From Neobacillus sp. PS3-34 (GTDB taxonomy: Bacteria; Bacillota; Bacilli; Bacillales; Cytobacillaceae): 64,000 nucleotides of DNA. The stretch is taken from assembly GCF_030915465.1 (NCBI RefSeq), contig NZ_CP133267.1:4577001-4641000 (forward strand), read 5' to 3'. The notes below the pieces were generated by a model that had not been told where the DNA came from, did not search any database, and saw nothing but the letters and a program-made list of their open reading frames with translations. The stretch's first letter is position 1; the number at the start of each line of letters is the position of its first letter. Below, in pieces: positions 1-8,875 of this stretch. Made by a program: the position numbers and the translations under genes.

Positions 1-214
1 TTTCCCTTATCTCCTTTTGCAGGCTTATCCAAGTCGGCAAATAACCTGCATTTTTAGCAGTATTTAAAAAATTGCTGTAAATATCTCCAGTAAGCAAATT
101 TTTCGGAAGTGGTTTTCCAAAACCCGGATGCCTCTTAATATCTTCATCCAGATTATAATTTTTTGTGATCTGGTCTATTAAACTATTATTAATATGATCA
201 TCACGATTCCCCAA
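1..214 (-). CDS. DUF1992 (DnaJ subfamily C member 28-like) protein, 3' end cut by window edge
   Basis: I translated this partial gene by eye from a TTG at 214, with a GGGGAGA ribosome site just upstream; about 71 residues are visible. The stretch HPGFGKPLPKNLL followed by GYLPTWISLQKEI matches the conserved core of the DUF1992 family (GxGKPL...W..LQ.EI), a small soluble protein of unknown function in Bacillus. It lies 19 bp downstream of the DUF2332 gene on the same strand, so the two are probably cotranscribed. The C-terminus is outside the window. Confidence 0.75.
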   Translation of the reverse strand, partial: MGNRDDHINNSLIDQITKNYNLDEDIKRHPGFGKPLPKNLLTGDIYSNFLNTAKNAGYLPTWISLQKEIRE

Positions 215-233
215 ATTTATCTCCCCCTATTTC

Positions 234-1268
234 TTAGAGCTTCCAGCTAAACCATCTGCCATGTCCATCAGTTTCCCCGATGATCTCATTGTGTTCGATC
301 TGGTTAATGAAGTAATCCAAGTGAAGGTCTCTATCCCACATATTGTTATAGAGGTGAAATACATCTCTTTTTTCTCCAATTTCCTTTACATATTCTAATA
401 GTTTATATTTCGTATTTTCTGGCATTTGATTGGCTACATGGGTATGGAAAACACCAATAACAGCTTCAGGTGGAATTTGATCAACAATGTGGGGAAGTAA
501 TTCCACACCATCGCCTTCAATTAAATTAATCTCATTTCTATTATTGTGAATACACTCTATAGCCTGCTTAAATAGTTCTCTTCTCTCATAATGTTCTGGC
601 CAAATAAGTGAATTCAGCCATAAAGAATCTTCCTCATTCGTGACATCATTTATATGCAAATCTAAACCAAACCTATGATTAACAGGAGGACTTTTCGAAA
701 GAAGCTTTGGCGTTTTTTCTCCTCTGATTTCAGCAATAATTCTTAACTCGGAGTTATGATCACCATATACTTCATTCGAAAGATAAGAATAGCTGTATTT
801 ATCCCAAAGAAGCTGAAGCCCTGCACTTGTTCCGATTTCAATAAGTGCCAATGGTCGATTCGTTTTGTTATATATGTAGGAAAAGGTTGGGTAAAGATAG
901 GCACAGCGCCGCACTTCATTCGTCTGAACCAATTTCTCTTGCAGAATTGAAATGATCTCTTCTCTATAAAGTTCACAAAAGCTTTGGAAGTGAATATAAG
1001 ATTCCTTAACCACTTTTGAATGTTCTACAATACTAGGGTAATATTCACGTAAAACATGATTTTTTCCTTTAAGTAAAAGATAATGGACTGCACCTAGAAG
1101 CAAGTTGGGGATTGGTTGTCCTTCCCGGGCATAAGAACTCAACTCTAGTAGCCAATCGTCTTCAGCAATCTTTAAAGATAAAAACTCATACAAATCACTT
1201 GAACCCTCACACTCTCTTTTGGCAAAGGTCTTAAATGATTCTGACAATTGATTGATGTTCAAGGACAT
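234..1268 (-). CDS. DUF2332 domain-containing protein
   Basis: A 344-residue soluble protein with no signal peptide or membrane segment. The central stretch LIEIGTSAGLQLLWDKY (about residue 140-157) is the hallmark of DUF2332, a family with a Rossmann-like, SAM-methyltransferase-like glycine-rich loop but no proven reaction. A second conserved piece is GVFHTHVANQMP near residue 270. The length is normal for the family. It is followed at 19 bp by the DUF1992 gene on the same strand. The fold resemblance to methyltransferases is family knowledge; the enzymatic role is unknown. Confidence 0.8.
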   Translation of the reverse strand: MSLNINQLSESFKTFAKRECEGSSDLYEFLSLKIAEDDWLLELSSYAREGQPIPNLLLGAVHYLLLKGKNHVLREYYPSIVEHSKVVKESYIHFQSFCELYREEIISILQEKLVQTNEVRRCAYLYPTFSYIYNKTNRPLALIEIGTSAGLQLLWDKYSYSYLSNEVYGDHNSELRIIAEIRGEKTPKLLSKSPPVNHRFGLDLHINDVTNEEDSLWLNSLIWPEHYERRELFKQAIECIHNNRNEINLIEGDGVELLPHIVDQIPPEAVIGVFHTHVANQMPENTKYKLLEYVKEIGEKRDVFHLYNNMWDRDLHLDYFINQIEHNEIIGETDGHGRWFSWKL

Positions 1269-1329
1269 TTCCTCCCAGCTGTTTGTGGATAGTATTAATT
1301 ATTCTACTTTTACTAAAAATTTCCTCCAT

Positions 1330-1360
1330 AAAAAAACCGGGCATGAAATTCATGTCCGGT
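1330..1360 (-). terminator. Rho-independent terminator after the DUF445 gene
   Basis: Read on the minus strand, a stem with arms ACCGGACATGAA and TTCATGCCCGGT (one mismatch) is followed by seven T. It sits 11 bp beyond the DUF445 stop codon. Confidence 0.85.
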
Positions 1361-1370
1361 TCATTTTTAT

Positions 1371-2627
1371 TTAAAAGATTGCTTTAATACCAACCAACAC
1401 TAGCCCGATTAAAAATCCGCAAATCGCTCCATTAACTCTGATCCACTGCAGATCTTTTCCGACGTTGTTTTCAAGCATGGAAATCAGCGTTGGATCATCA
1501 AGTTTATTCAGATTCTCCTCGACCAATTTGCCAATCTTCGAATGGTTTTTATCAACAAATTGGAAAGCGTGCTTGCGTATCCAATTTTCGATTCCTTCCA
1601 TTTTTTCTTCATCATTCTTTAGGCTGTCCAATGCTTTGGTTATCATTGGCAGAATATACTCTTCAAAAAATCCTTCCCTATCCACGACTTCTAGGGCTCG
1701 CTGCTGCAACTTTGCAAAAAAATCAAGGATTTTTTCTTCCGGTTCCCAGCCATCAACAAACTGAGTTTTTATCTTGTTCAATTCATTGATCATATTTTCA
1801 TCTTTTTTGATATTTTCCAGCTTAGTCTGAACGCTCAGGAGCAGAGTCTCCCGGTTTGAATTATATGGGTCTCGGAAGCTCTTCACCCCTTTTTGTATAA
1901 GGGACTGTATAATATTTCCGAGTTTTTCTTCATTTACAAGACTGCTAAACGACTTCAGAGCAAATTGCATAAAGCCGTCTGCTTTTATGTTTTCAATCGC
2001 ATCAACCGCCAGCCTGCCAAGACGTTCCTTAGTAGTTTCTTTATTCGCCCATTCTTCTACTTCATTTAGAATATAGTCCAATCCTTTTTCATCGTATTTC
2101 CGGGCTGTAATTTGATCGATTGCCCGAGGCAGATAGGTTTCCACTTCTAGCTGGCTAATTTGCGTTTTTAATTCCTTTTCTATTAATGGTGCCAGTTGTG
2201 TAATATCAATATGCTGGATCACTTGCTTAATCCCTGAAAGAATTGTTTTTTTAACTGCTTCAGAGCCTTTCTCCCTTTCAATCAGCGGGAAAATGCGCTC
2301 TGTAAATGGAATGGCTGTAATTTTTTCACGAATGCTTTCCTTCGTGAGCCAATCATTTTCGAGCATTGAAATAATCGTCGCCGTTATCCTCTTTCGGTTT
2401 TTTGGCAAAAGTGCGGTATGTGGTATTGGAATTCCAAGTGGATGGCGGAAAAGAGCTGTAACAGCAAACCAGTCGGCAAGCCCTCCGACAAGACCCGCTT
2501 CAAAGCCTCCCTGCAGAATGGCTCCCAAAAGTGTTTGCTGAAATGGTATGGTAGCCAGGAATCCTGCGCCCATTACCGCAAGTGAACCACTGGCAAGATA
2601 TTGTGATTTCTTCGTTCGTTTTAACAT
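1371..2627 (-). CDS. DUF445 family membrane protein
   Basis: 418 residues from the ATG at 2627, which has GAGGGA eight bases upstream. The frame stays open up to 2849, but that 74-codon extension reads through a GC-rich repeat element and is unlikely to be translated. The N-terminal hydrophobic segment is followed by GGFEAGLVGGLADWFAVTAL, typical of DUF445 (YheB-like). A second membrane helix ends the protein (GFLIGLVLVGIKAIF). The middle is long, charged and helical. DUF445 proteins are membrane-anchored and of unknown function. It has its own terminator downstream and is monocistronic. Confidence 0.85.
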   Translation of the reverse strand: MLKRTKKSQYLASGSLAVMGAGFLATIPFQQTLLGAILQGGFEAGLVGGLADWFAVTALFRHPLGIPIPHTALLPKNRKRITATIISMLENDWLTKESIREKITAIPFTERIFPLIEREKGSEAVKKTILSGIKQVIQHIDITQLAPLIEKELKTQISQLEVETYLPRAIDQITARKYDEKGLDYILNEVEEWANKETTKERLGRLAVDAIENIKADGFMQFALKSFSSLVNEEKLGNIIQSLIQKGVKSFRDPYNSNRETLLLSVQTKLENIKKDENMINELNKIKTQFVDGWEPEEKILDFFAKLQQRALEVVDREGFFEEYILPMITKALDSLKNDEEKMEGIENWIRKHAFQFVDKNHSKIGKLVEENLNKLDDPTLISMLENNVGKDLQWIRVNGAICGFLIGLVLVGIKAIF

Positions 2628-2680
2628 TAAAAATCCCTCATTTTTAAAATCTGCTAATGCTATTATTGCAAAACAAGTAC

Positions 2681-2987
2681 AAAAGGCGCAAGCGCCCTGG
2701 TTAGCCCCGACAGGCATAAGACGGATCACGCAGTCATCCTCGGAAAAGCTATCGCTTTTCCTTCGTGCGATGCGAATGCTGCCGGAGCTTTCCTTGTCCT
2801 GATTTCTGGAGTGATTTGGCTTATGACCCCGAGCTGTTCCAAGCATCACCTGAAGGTCATGCTCCTCGCAAGATATTCAAGGGAGCTATTCAAAGATGAA
2901 AACTGGCTGGGCGCTGGAGCTGGCTTAATACAACTTAGTAAAAAACATCCAAATCATTTAATTTAATAATTTCCTATACGAAGAAAA
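2681..2987. repeat. Dispersed GC-rich palindromic repeat, copy 1 (long form)
   Basis: This element shares its left end (GCGCCCTGGTTAGCCCCGAC), its centre (CTGATTTCTGGAGTGATTTG) and an AT-rich right flank with a second copy at 45901-46083. Outer arms GCGCCC and GGGCGC and inner arms CATAAG and CTTATG would fold into a long hairpin. This copy is longer than the other because of extra segments in its loops, one of which contains its own hairpin (GGAAAAGC / GCTTTTCC). It lies directly upstream of the DUF445 start and fills most of the 569-bp gap between 2628 and 3196. Nothing else is recognisable in that gap. Confidence 0.75.
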
Positions 2988-3196
2988 AATGCAATTCGTT
3001 TGCATTTCTTGTAAGGTATCTTTTTTAGTTTAGTATTTTAGAAAAGGTCCATTGGAAAATTATAGTCTAATAATAACAAATAGGCAATTTTGCAGGGACT
3101 AAAATAAGGTAGGTGTTAGTTGTGGGCTTGTCCTTAAAATAAATTGTGGAAAAACACATTCGAATCCTGTACCACAACGGAAATGATTCATTGGTA

Positions 3197-3487
3197 TCAA
3201 GCTTTTAATGAGTACTCATCCATCCAGCTAAGAATCGGTTGTTTATTATTCATGTCTTCTTCCCCACACACTGAGGGGAAATCTGAAGCTGTGATATCTG
3301 TTAGCTGGAATAATCTTGGCGGATAAGGGCTTCTTCTTATATGGGCGAATAGCCTGGCCTGTACTTTTGCATAATCCATCACTGTGGCAAAAGTGAACCA
3401 GCAGCTTACAGTTTCATTTTTTGTAAGAAAATCTGGATACACTGCTTCGATTTGAAGCAATATCTTAATCACTTCTTCCTTTGTCAT
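3197..3487 (-). CDS. G39P-type replicative helicase loader/inhibitor-like protein
   Basis: 96 residues from the ATG at 3487, chosen because GGAGG lies eight bases upstream; two earlier ATGs (3502, 3508) lack a ribosome site. The N-terminal pattern MTKEEVIKILLQIEAVYPDF, then HIRRSPYPPRLFQLTDI, resembles the helical domain of phage G39P-type loaders, which bind and load the replicative helicase. No phage replication genes are nearby, so this is an orphan, possibly a prophage relic. The assignment rests on the domain pattern only. Confidence 0.55.
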   Translation of the reverse strand: MTKEEVIKILLQIEAVYPDFLTKNETVSCWFTFATVMDYAKVQARLFAHIRRSPYPPRLFQLTDITASDFPSVCGEEDMNNKQPILSWMDEYSLKA

Positions 3488-3684
3488 GCGCTGTACCTCC
3501 ATGTTCAATCATAATAAATACAGTTTTGACTGAAACGATAGACCGCTATTCCATTTTATAGGTAATTTTAATTATACAAAAATTCTGAATTATAAAATAT
3601 AATGGTGTTGGGCTTTGTCCATTCATCAGGTATGAACTTTTAAAAAAAGGCATGGCTTTATATTCCTGAAAGGAGAGATTTTAT

Positions 3685-5759
3685 TTGAAAGCATTAAAGT
3701 CCATTATTATTTGGGGTCTAATTACTGCATTAGGTGCAGCAGGTTTTGCAGTGATGGCCTTAAACAACGGTGAAAGTGTGAATGCGATCTGGCTGGTTAC
3801 AGCAGCAATTTGTGTTTATGCAATCGCCTACCGTTTTTACAGCCGGTTCATCGCCAGCCAAAGTATTTCAACTCGATGATTCCAGAAAGACACCTTCCGA
3901 GCTTCACAACGATGGGAAGGATTTTGTGCCCACGAATAAATGGGTGCTGTTCGGTCACCATTTTGCGGCGATCGCAGGAGCTGGTCCACTCGTACGCCGA
4001 TTCTTGCAGCACAAATGGGCTATCTGCCAGGAACGCTATGGATTGTAGTCGGTGTCGTTTTAGCTGGAGCAGTCCAGGATTTCATTATTTTATTCGGTTC
4101 GATGCGCCGTGACGGAAAGTCATTAGGCGAAATGATTAAAGACGAAATGGGTAAAGTAACCGGAATTATTGCGATGATCGGTATCTTAGGTATTATGATT
4201 ATTTTATTAGCGGTTTTGGCATTGGTAGTGGTGAAGGCGCTTGCCGGAAGCCCGTGGGGCATGTTTACGATTGCAGCGACCATTCCTATCGCCATCCTTA
4301 TGGGTGTATATATGCGCTATATCCGTCCGGGTCGGGTTGGAGAAGCATCACTAATTGGTGTAGTTTTACTTCTTCTATCCCTTGCAGGGGGGCAATATGT
4401 CAGCCAGCATTCGGATTTAGCGGCAATGTTCACCTTCAGGGGTGAAACAATTGCCTTTATGATGATTGGTTACGGGTTTATTGCTTCCGTGCTGCCGGTT
4501 TGGTTCCTTCTCGCCCCGCGCGATTATTTAAGCACTTTTTTAAAAGTAGGAACGATTGTCGGCCTGGCATTAGGCATCCTGATTGTCGCACCTGAATTGA
4601 ACATGCCTAGTGTAACGAAATTTGTGGATGGAACCTGCCAATCTTCTCTGGCAATCTGTTTCCTTTCTTATTTATTACAATAGCTTGTGGATCCGTTTCA
4701 GGATTCCATGCCCTTGTATCCTCTGGTACGACTCCTAAAATGATTGAGCGTGAGTCACATGCCCAATTTATCGGCTATGGCGCCATGCTGACGGAATCAT
4801 TTGTTGCCGTTATGGCGATGGTTGCCGCGTGTGTGCTCACGCCGGGAATTTATTTTGCGATCAACAGCCCTGCTGGTGTGATTGGAACGGATGCCATTAT
4901 GGCAGCCAAAACAGTTTCTAGCTGGGGCTATTCGGTAACACCAGAAGACCTGACCCAAATGGCCAAGAATGTGGGTGAACAATCCATCCTGTCCCGTACT
5001 GGCGGTGCTCCGACGCTTGCTATCGGTATGGCGGTGATATTTTCAAAAGTGATTGGCGGTAAAGCGCTCATGGCATTCTGGTACCACTTTGCCATCCTGT
5101 TTGAAGCATTGTTTATTTTGACGACAATCGATGCAGGAACCCGTGTAGGGCGATTCATGATCCAGGATTTGATAGGAGCCGCTTATAAGCCTTTCGCAAA
5201 AACCGATGCCCTTATTCCGAATTTGGTTGCGACTGCTCTTTGTGTCTTATTTTGGGGGTACTTTTTATACCAGGGCGTCATTGACCCATTGGGCGGTATA
5301 AACACACTCTGGCCGCTGTTTGGCATTGCGAATCAGATGCTTGCTGCAATTGCCCTTCTTTTAGGCACAACGATTTTATATAAAATGGGCAAAAAAGCGT
5401 ATGTATGGGTCACACTTATTCCGACCACGTGGATTTTGCTCGTCACCCTGACAGCGGGCTGGCAAAAAATCTTCCATGATATTCCGCGGATTGGCTTTTT
5501 AGCACATGCTAAGGTTTTCAAAGAAGCATTGGATAACGGAAAAGTTCTGGCTCCAGCTACCACTCCAGAGCAAATGAATCAGGTTCTGATTAATGACTAT
5601 GTTGATACCGCCCTTTGCGGATTTTTCATGGTAGTGGTCATTATGGTGTTAATTTCTGCTTTAAGAATATGGTTTAAAGTGCTGACAAATCAAAAGCTTA
5701 AATTACACGAAACACCATATGTACCGCGTGATGAAGGAGGCTTCAAAAAATATGCTTAA
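3685..5759 (+). pseudogene. cstA: CstA family peptide/pyruvate transporter, frame-disrupted
   Basis: An integral membrane transporter of the carbon starvation CstA family. It starts at a TTG (3685) preceded by AAAGGAGAG. Reading order is frame 1 from 3685, frame 2 from about 3858, frame 1 again from about 3996, and frame 3 from about 4638 to the stop at 5759. Joined, it gives the usual continuous CstA pattern: [66 protein letters not shown], then the C-terminal membrane half. The three breaks are one extra C (3858-3859), one base lost near 3993-3997 and one lost near 4636-4640. No other damage is visible, so sequencing error is as likely as decay. The ybdD-like gene overlaps its 3' end. Confidence 0.85.
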
Positions 5760-5955
5760 AAAGCTTCAGGCAATGCTGAAACACCGAAAACAATTCATCA
5801 GCTTGCTTGTCGGCGTTCCAAGCTATGAAAAATACACTGAGCATATGAAGGAAACCCACCCTGGGCAGCCAATTAAATCGCGTAAGGAGTTCTTCTGCGA
5901 AGCGCAGGAAGCCCGATACAACGGCAAGGGCGGTAAAGTTTCTAGATGCTGTTGA
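5752..5955 (+). CDS. YbdD/YjiX family small protein
   Basis: 67 residues, starting at the ATG at 5752 inside the last codons of the cstA frame, with GAAGGAGG 11 bases upstream. The sequence LVGVPSYEKYTEHMKETHPG and the C-terminal ARYNGKGGKVSRCC are diagnostic of this short, conserved partner of CstA transporters. The overlap implies translational coupling with cstA. Its biochemical role is unknown. A terminator follows at once. Confidence 0.9.
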   Translation: MLKKLQAMLKHRKQFISLLVGVPSYEKYTEHMKETHPGQPIKSRKEFFCEAQEARYNGKGGKVSRCC

Positions 5956-5964
5956 AGTAAATGA

Positions 5965-5998
5965 AAAACCCGTGTTGTTTCATTACACGGGTTTTTTT
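5965..5998 (+). terminator. Terminator of the cstA-ybdD operon
   Basis: Stem AACCCGTGT / ACACGGGTT with a 9-nt loop, followed by a run of T. The reverse strand also has a short T run, so it may also stop minus-strand transcripts from the M24-fold gene. Confidence 0.9.
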
Positions 5999-6057
5999 AG
6001 GTGAAATTTTATATGTTCGCTCAAAATTAGAATTTTTAAAGTGGCCAAAAATAATTA

Positions 6058-7160
6058 TTAGTTTGCAGCACTTTTGATTAATACATTTCGCCGCAGATAC
6101 TTTCTCCCGTCCTTTTCAAGTTCAAGGTAAACCCATTCTCCAGTATGGGTGAGAAATTCGTTTTCTTCTTCTCCTACAAGGATGGTATCTTCCGATTTAA
6201 TTCCTTTTATGGTAGGATTCCAAGCAAAAGCCTGATGAAGATTCACTTTTTCTTCGGATGCTGATGTTGCAAGGAATTCCCTTGTTGCGTAGCCGGTTGG
6301 ACCTCCTTGATGCAAGAATCTCCAATCCTCGCAATAGCCAACTTCACGATACATGTCGATTCCCTTTTTCAGGACGTCATTAATTTTGACTCCCGCCTGG
6401 TAGCTGAGTTCATGGCAATATCGATTTGAGCTAATTTTTTTACATTATCTTCAATATCTTTTGGCAGGCTGCCAAAATGAACGAATCTCGTTGCGTTGGA
6501 CACTAATCCCCATTTCTCTGCGCATAGAACCAGCATGGCATAGTTATCTAATTTTTTTTCGGTTGGAATCGGATGTCTATACTTAAAAATGCGTTCATCT
6601 GTGGCCACTAAAATAACATGAGGATTTATTCCTTTTTTTATTAACTTCGAGGCCAGGTGTGCTGCAATTTCATATTCTGTCCAGCCCTGCTCTAATTCCC
6701 GGCATGTGGACTCCACTGCCTTGGCAGCCAATTGTGATAACCAACGATAACGCTCAATTTCTTCATTCGTAAGGGTATATCTCAAAGTCGAAAGCTCTTT
6801 TCCAATGTCTATAAATCCCTCAAAATCGACGTCACTTGCGATTCTTCTCCCACTGCATAATTCTTGTACGACAGAATCCTGATTCTCATACCATTCAAGC
6901 GTGATCAATTCATAACCCAAGCCAGTAAGTTCTTCCTCAAAAATCCGGTCCCCTTCCATCCTAGAAGTGATACAATATTTTTTATCAGAAAAAATAGCTA
7001 TGTCAGCAACTCCAGCTTCCGTTGTTTGAACGATATGATTAACACTCCCTCCTGTAATCCATGAAAAATTACTTCGTTTGCGAAAGAACACCCCGTCAAT
7101 CTGTTTCAGCTTAATAAATTCATAAACTTTTTCAAGTGGTGTCAGTACTTTAACAGACAT
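6058..7160 (-). pseudogene. M24-fold (Xaa-Pro peptidase/creatinase-like) protein, frame-disrupted
   Basis: Two adjacent reading frames (7160 to about 6397, then to 6058) join into one protein of about 366 residues with the creatinase N-terminal domain and pita-bread fold of family M24. The break is one missing G: CCAGGCGGGA where CCAGGGCGGGA restores the frame. Compared with aminopeptidase P, the first metal Asp region reads LVLCAEKWGL, the second Asp is Asn (SNATRF), the His is kept (HQGGPTGY), the first Glu region reads AWNP, and the last Glu is kept (SEDTIL). Several metal ligands are therefore replaced, so it may not be a metallopeptidase. It is the last gene of the sugar operon, 136 bp after galT. 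Confidence 0.75.
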
Positions 7161-7235
7161 TACACTTCCCTCTTTTCCCAGTCGCCAATTTTGCCAATCC
7201 GTGACAGCAATTTAAACAATTTCTCTTGCACCATC

Positions 7236-7262
7236 CCCAATTTCACATACATAGAAATTGGG
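7236..7262 (-). other. Stem-loop between galT and the M24-fold gene
   Basis: Nine-bp perfect arms CCCAATTTC and GAAATTGGG around a 9-nt loop, without a T run. It could be an mRNA-processing or stability element between two cotranscribed genes. Confidence 0.45.
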
Positions 7263-7296
7263 CATAAGAAACTCCAACGAAATAAACAGCTTTTAT

Positions 7297-8817
7297 TTAA
7301 TCTATTAAACTAGCTTTTACAAATTGAAAAAATTCATGAAACGCTCTTCGGCCTTCTTCATTTTGTTTAAATACCCCGGCATTTTCAAGAACCTGCTGAA
7401 ATTTTAATCCTACTTCCCTTTTAATCAATTTTTTGACAGATTCCCTAGTTATGTTGCTGTATTTCTTCTGTTGTAATTCCTGATACCATTCCCAATGTTT
7501 TAGCAGATCAGGATTCCATTTCTCTCGTTTAACAGGCGATAGCAGATATTCAGAGATTTGATCCAGCTCCTTGGTAAGTCTTCCTGGCAATACAGCCAAA
7601 CCCATTACTTCTATCAATCCGATATTTTCTTTTTTTATATGATGATGCTGCTTGTGGGGATGGAAAATTCCATCTGGAAACTCACCCGAAGTCCGGTTGT
7701 TTCGCAACACAATATCCATTTCGAATAAATCTCCCCGCCTTCTTGCAATAGGGGTTACTGTATTGTGCGGTGTTCTCTCGCTATAGGGGAAAACGTCTAC
7801 AGCGGCATCGCTATATTCCTTCCAGGCTCTCCAGATGAATTCTGCTGCTTTACCTACATCATCCTTTTCTCCCTGAATTCGAATAACAGATAGCGGCCAG
7901 TTTAAAATACCGATTTTTATAGATGGAAAACGATTCAGTATGACAGAATCGACTACTTCGGCTTTTTCCATGGCAAAGGAGTATCTGCCGCCCTGAAAAT
8001 GGTCATGCGTTAAAATAGATCCGCCGACTATCGGCAAATCCGCATTAGAGCCAATGAAATAATGAGGGAATTGTTCAGTAAAATCTAATAGCCTCTTAAA
8101 AGTCTTCGAACAAATTTTCATAGGAACATGCTCTTTACTAAAAACAATGCAGTGCTCGTGATAATACACATAAGGTGAATATTGCAAAAACCAGTCCTCT
8201 CCACTAAGAGAAATTGGAATGATGCGATGATTTCCTCTCGCAGGCAGTGAAAGCGTCCCTTTGTAGCCCTCATTGTCATGACATAAAAGACATTTGGGAT
8301 AAGATGAGACAGCATTACTTTTTATTAATGCAATTTCCTTTGGATCCTTCTCTGGCTTGGCTAAATTTATCGTGATATCAAACTCACCATAAGGTGTAGC
8401 CGTTTTCCATTGAATGTTTTTCGTAATACGGTCTGCTCTGACATAATTGGAAGAAACGGCTAGTTCATAAAATCTTGTCGTAGCCTTTTCTGGGCTTTCT
8501 TTATAATGTTGCTTAAATTTCCTGATAACCTCGGACGGCCGAGGCAGCATGCAATTCATGATTTCCGTATCCAGGACATCTCTCTCAGTAGTTGTGTTCG
8601 ATAATAAGACTCCGTTTTCATAAGCCCAATTCAATATCCGATTTAGTATTTCTGAAAGGTCCGGAATAGGATTCTCAGGTTTGGCTTCCTGCCAGTCCAG
8701 AAGGCAGAGTATAGCTAAAATTCGGTTCCTTACATAAACCTCATCTTCTGCTTCGAATAATTTTTTCATTAATCCGTATTTCAATAAATGCTGGATTTCT
8801 TGATGAATTTTTAACAT
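7297..8817 (-). CDS. galT: UDP-glucose--hexose-1-phosphate uridylyltransferase (class II GalT)
   Basis: 506 residues from the ATG at 8817 (MLKIHQEIQHLL). An in-frame ATG at 8922 has no ribosome site and would overlap the upstream gene. Class II GalT exchanges UMP between UDP-glucose and galactose-1-phosphate in the Leloir pathway. The catalytic region GGSILTHDHFQGGRY is visible near residue 260. The family length is about 490-510. It is in the same operon as the glycosidases and transporter, and galK lies about 18 kb away in the same locus, so galactose is a likely product of the pathway. The reading frame is intact. Confidence 0.92.
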   Translation of the reverse strand: MLKIHQEIQHLLKYGLMKKLFEAEDEVYVRNRILAILCLLDWQEAKPENPIPDLSEILNRILNWAYENGVLLSNTTTERDVLDTEIMNCMLPRPSEVIRKFKQHYKESPEKATTRFYELAVSSNYVRADRITKNIQWKTATPYGEFDITINLAKPEKDPKEIALIKSNAVSSYPKCLLCHDNEGYKGTLSLPARGNHRIIPISLSGEDWFLQYSPYVYYHEHCIVFSKEHVPMKICSKTFKRLLDFTEQFPHYFIGSNADLPIVGGSILTHDHFQGGRYSFAMEKAEVVDSVILNRFPSIKIGILNWPLSVIRIQGEKDDVGKAAEFIWRAWKEYSDAAVDVFPYSERTPHNTVTPIARRRGDLFEMDIVLRNNRTSGEFPDGIFHPHKQHHHIKKENIGLIEVMGLAVLPGRLTKELDQISEYLLSPVKREKWNPDLLKHWEWYQELQQKKYSNITRESVKKLIKREVGLKFQQVLENAGVFKQNEEGRRAFHEFFQFVKASLID

Positions 8818-8875
8818 GTTGGAAGCACACCTGCCTTTAATATCATGACTGAACCATTTTTTTAAGATTGGTAGG

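Noticed and set aside
743..976. Overlapping and antisense open frames inside the DUF2332 gene and similarly inside most other genes
   Set aside because: They have no ribosome sites or family features and overlap genes with clear homology.
2628..2849. N-terminal extension of the DUF445 gene
   Set aside because: It reads through the dispersed repeat; a good ribosome site marks the start at 2627.
3144..3326. 60-codon plus-strand frame overlapping the G39P-like gene
   Set aside because: No ribosome site or recognisable content; it is antisense to a better-supported gene.
3685..4683. Several separate short genes in the cstA region
   Set aside because: Their pieces join in order into one CstA sequence after three one-base corrections.
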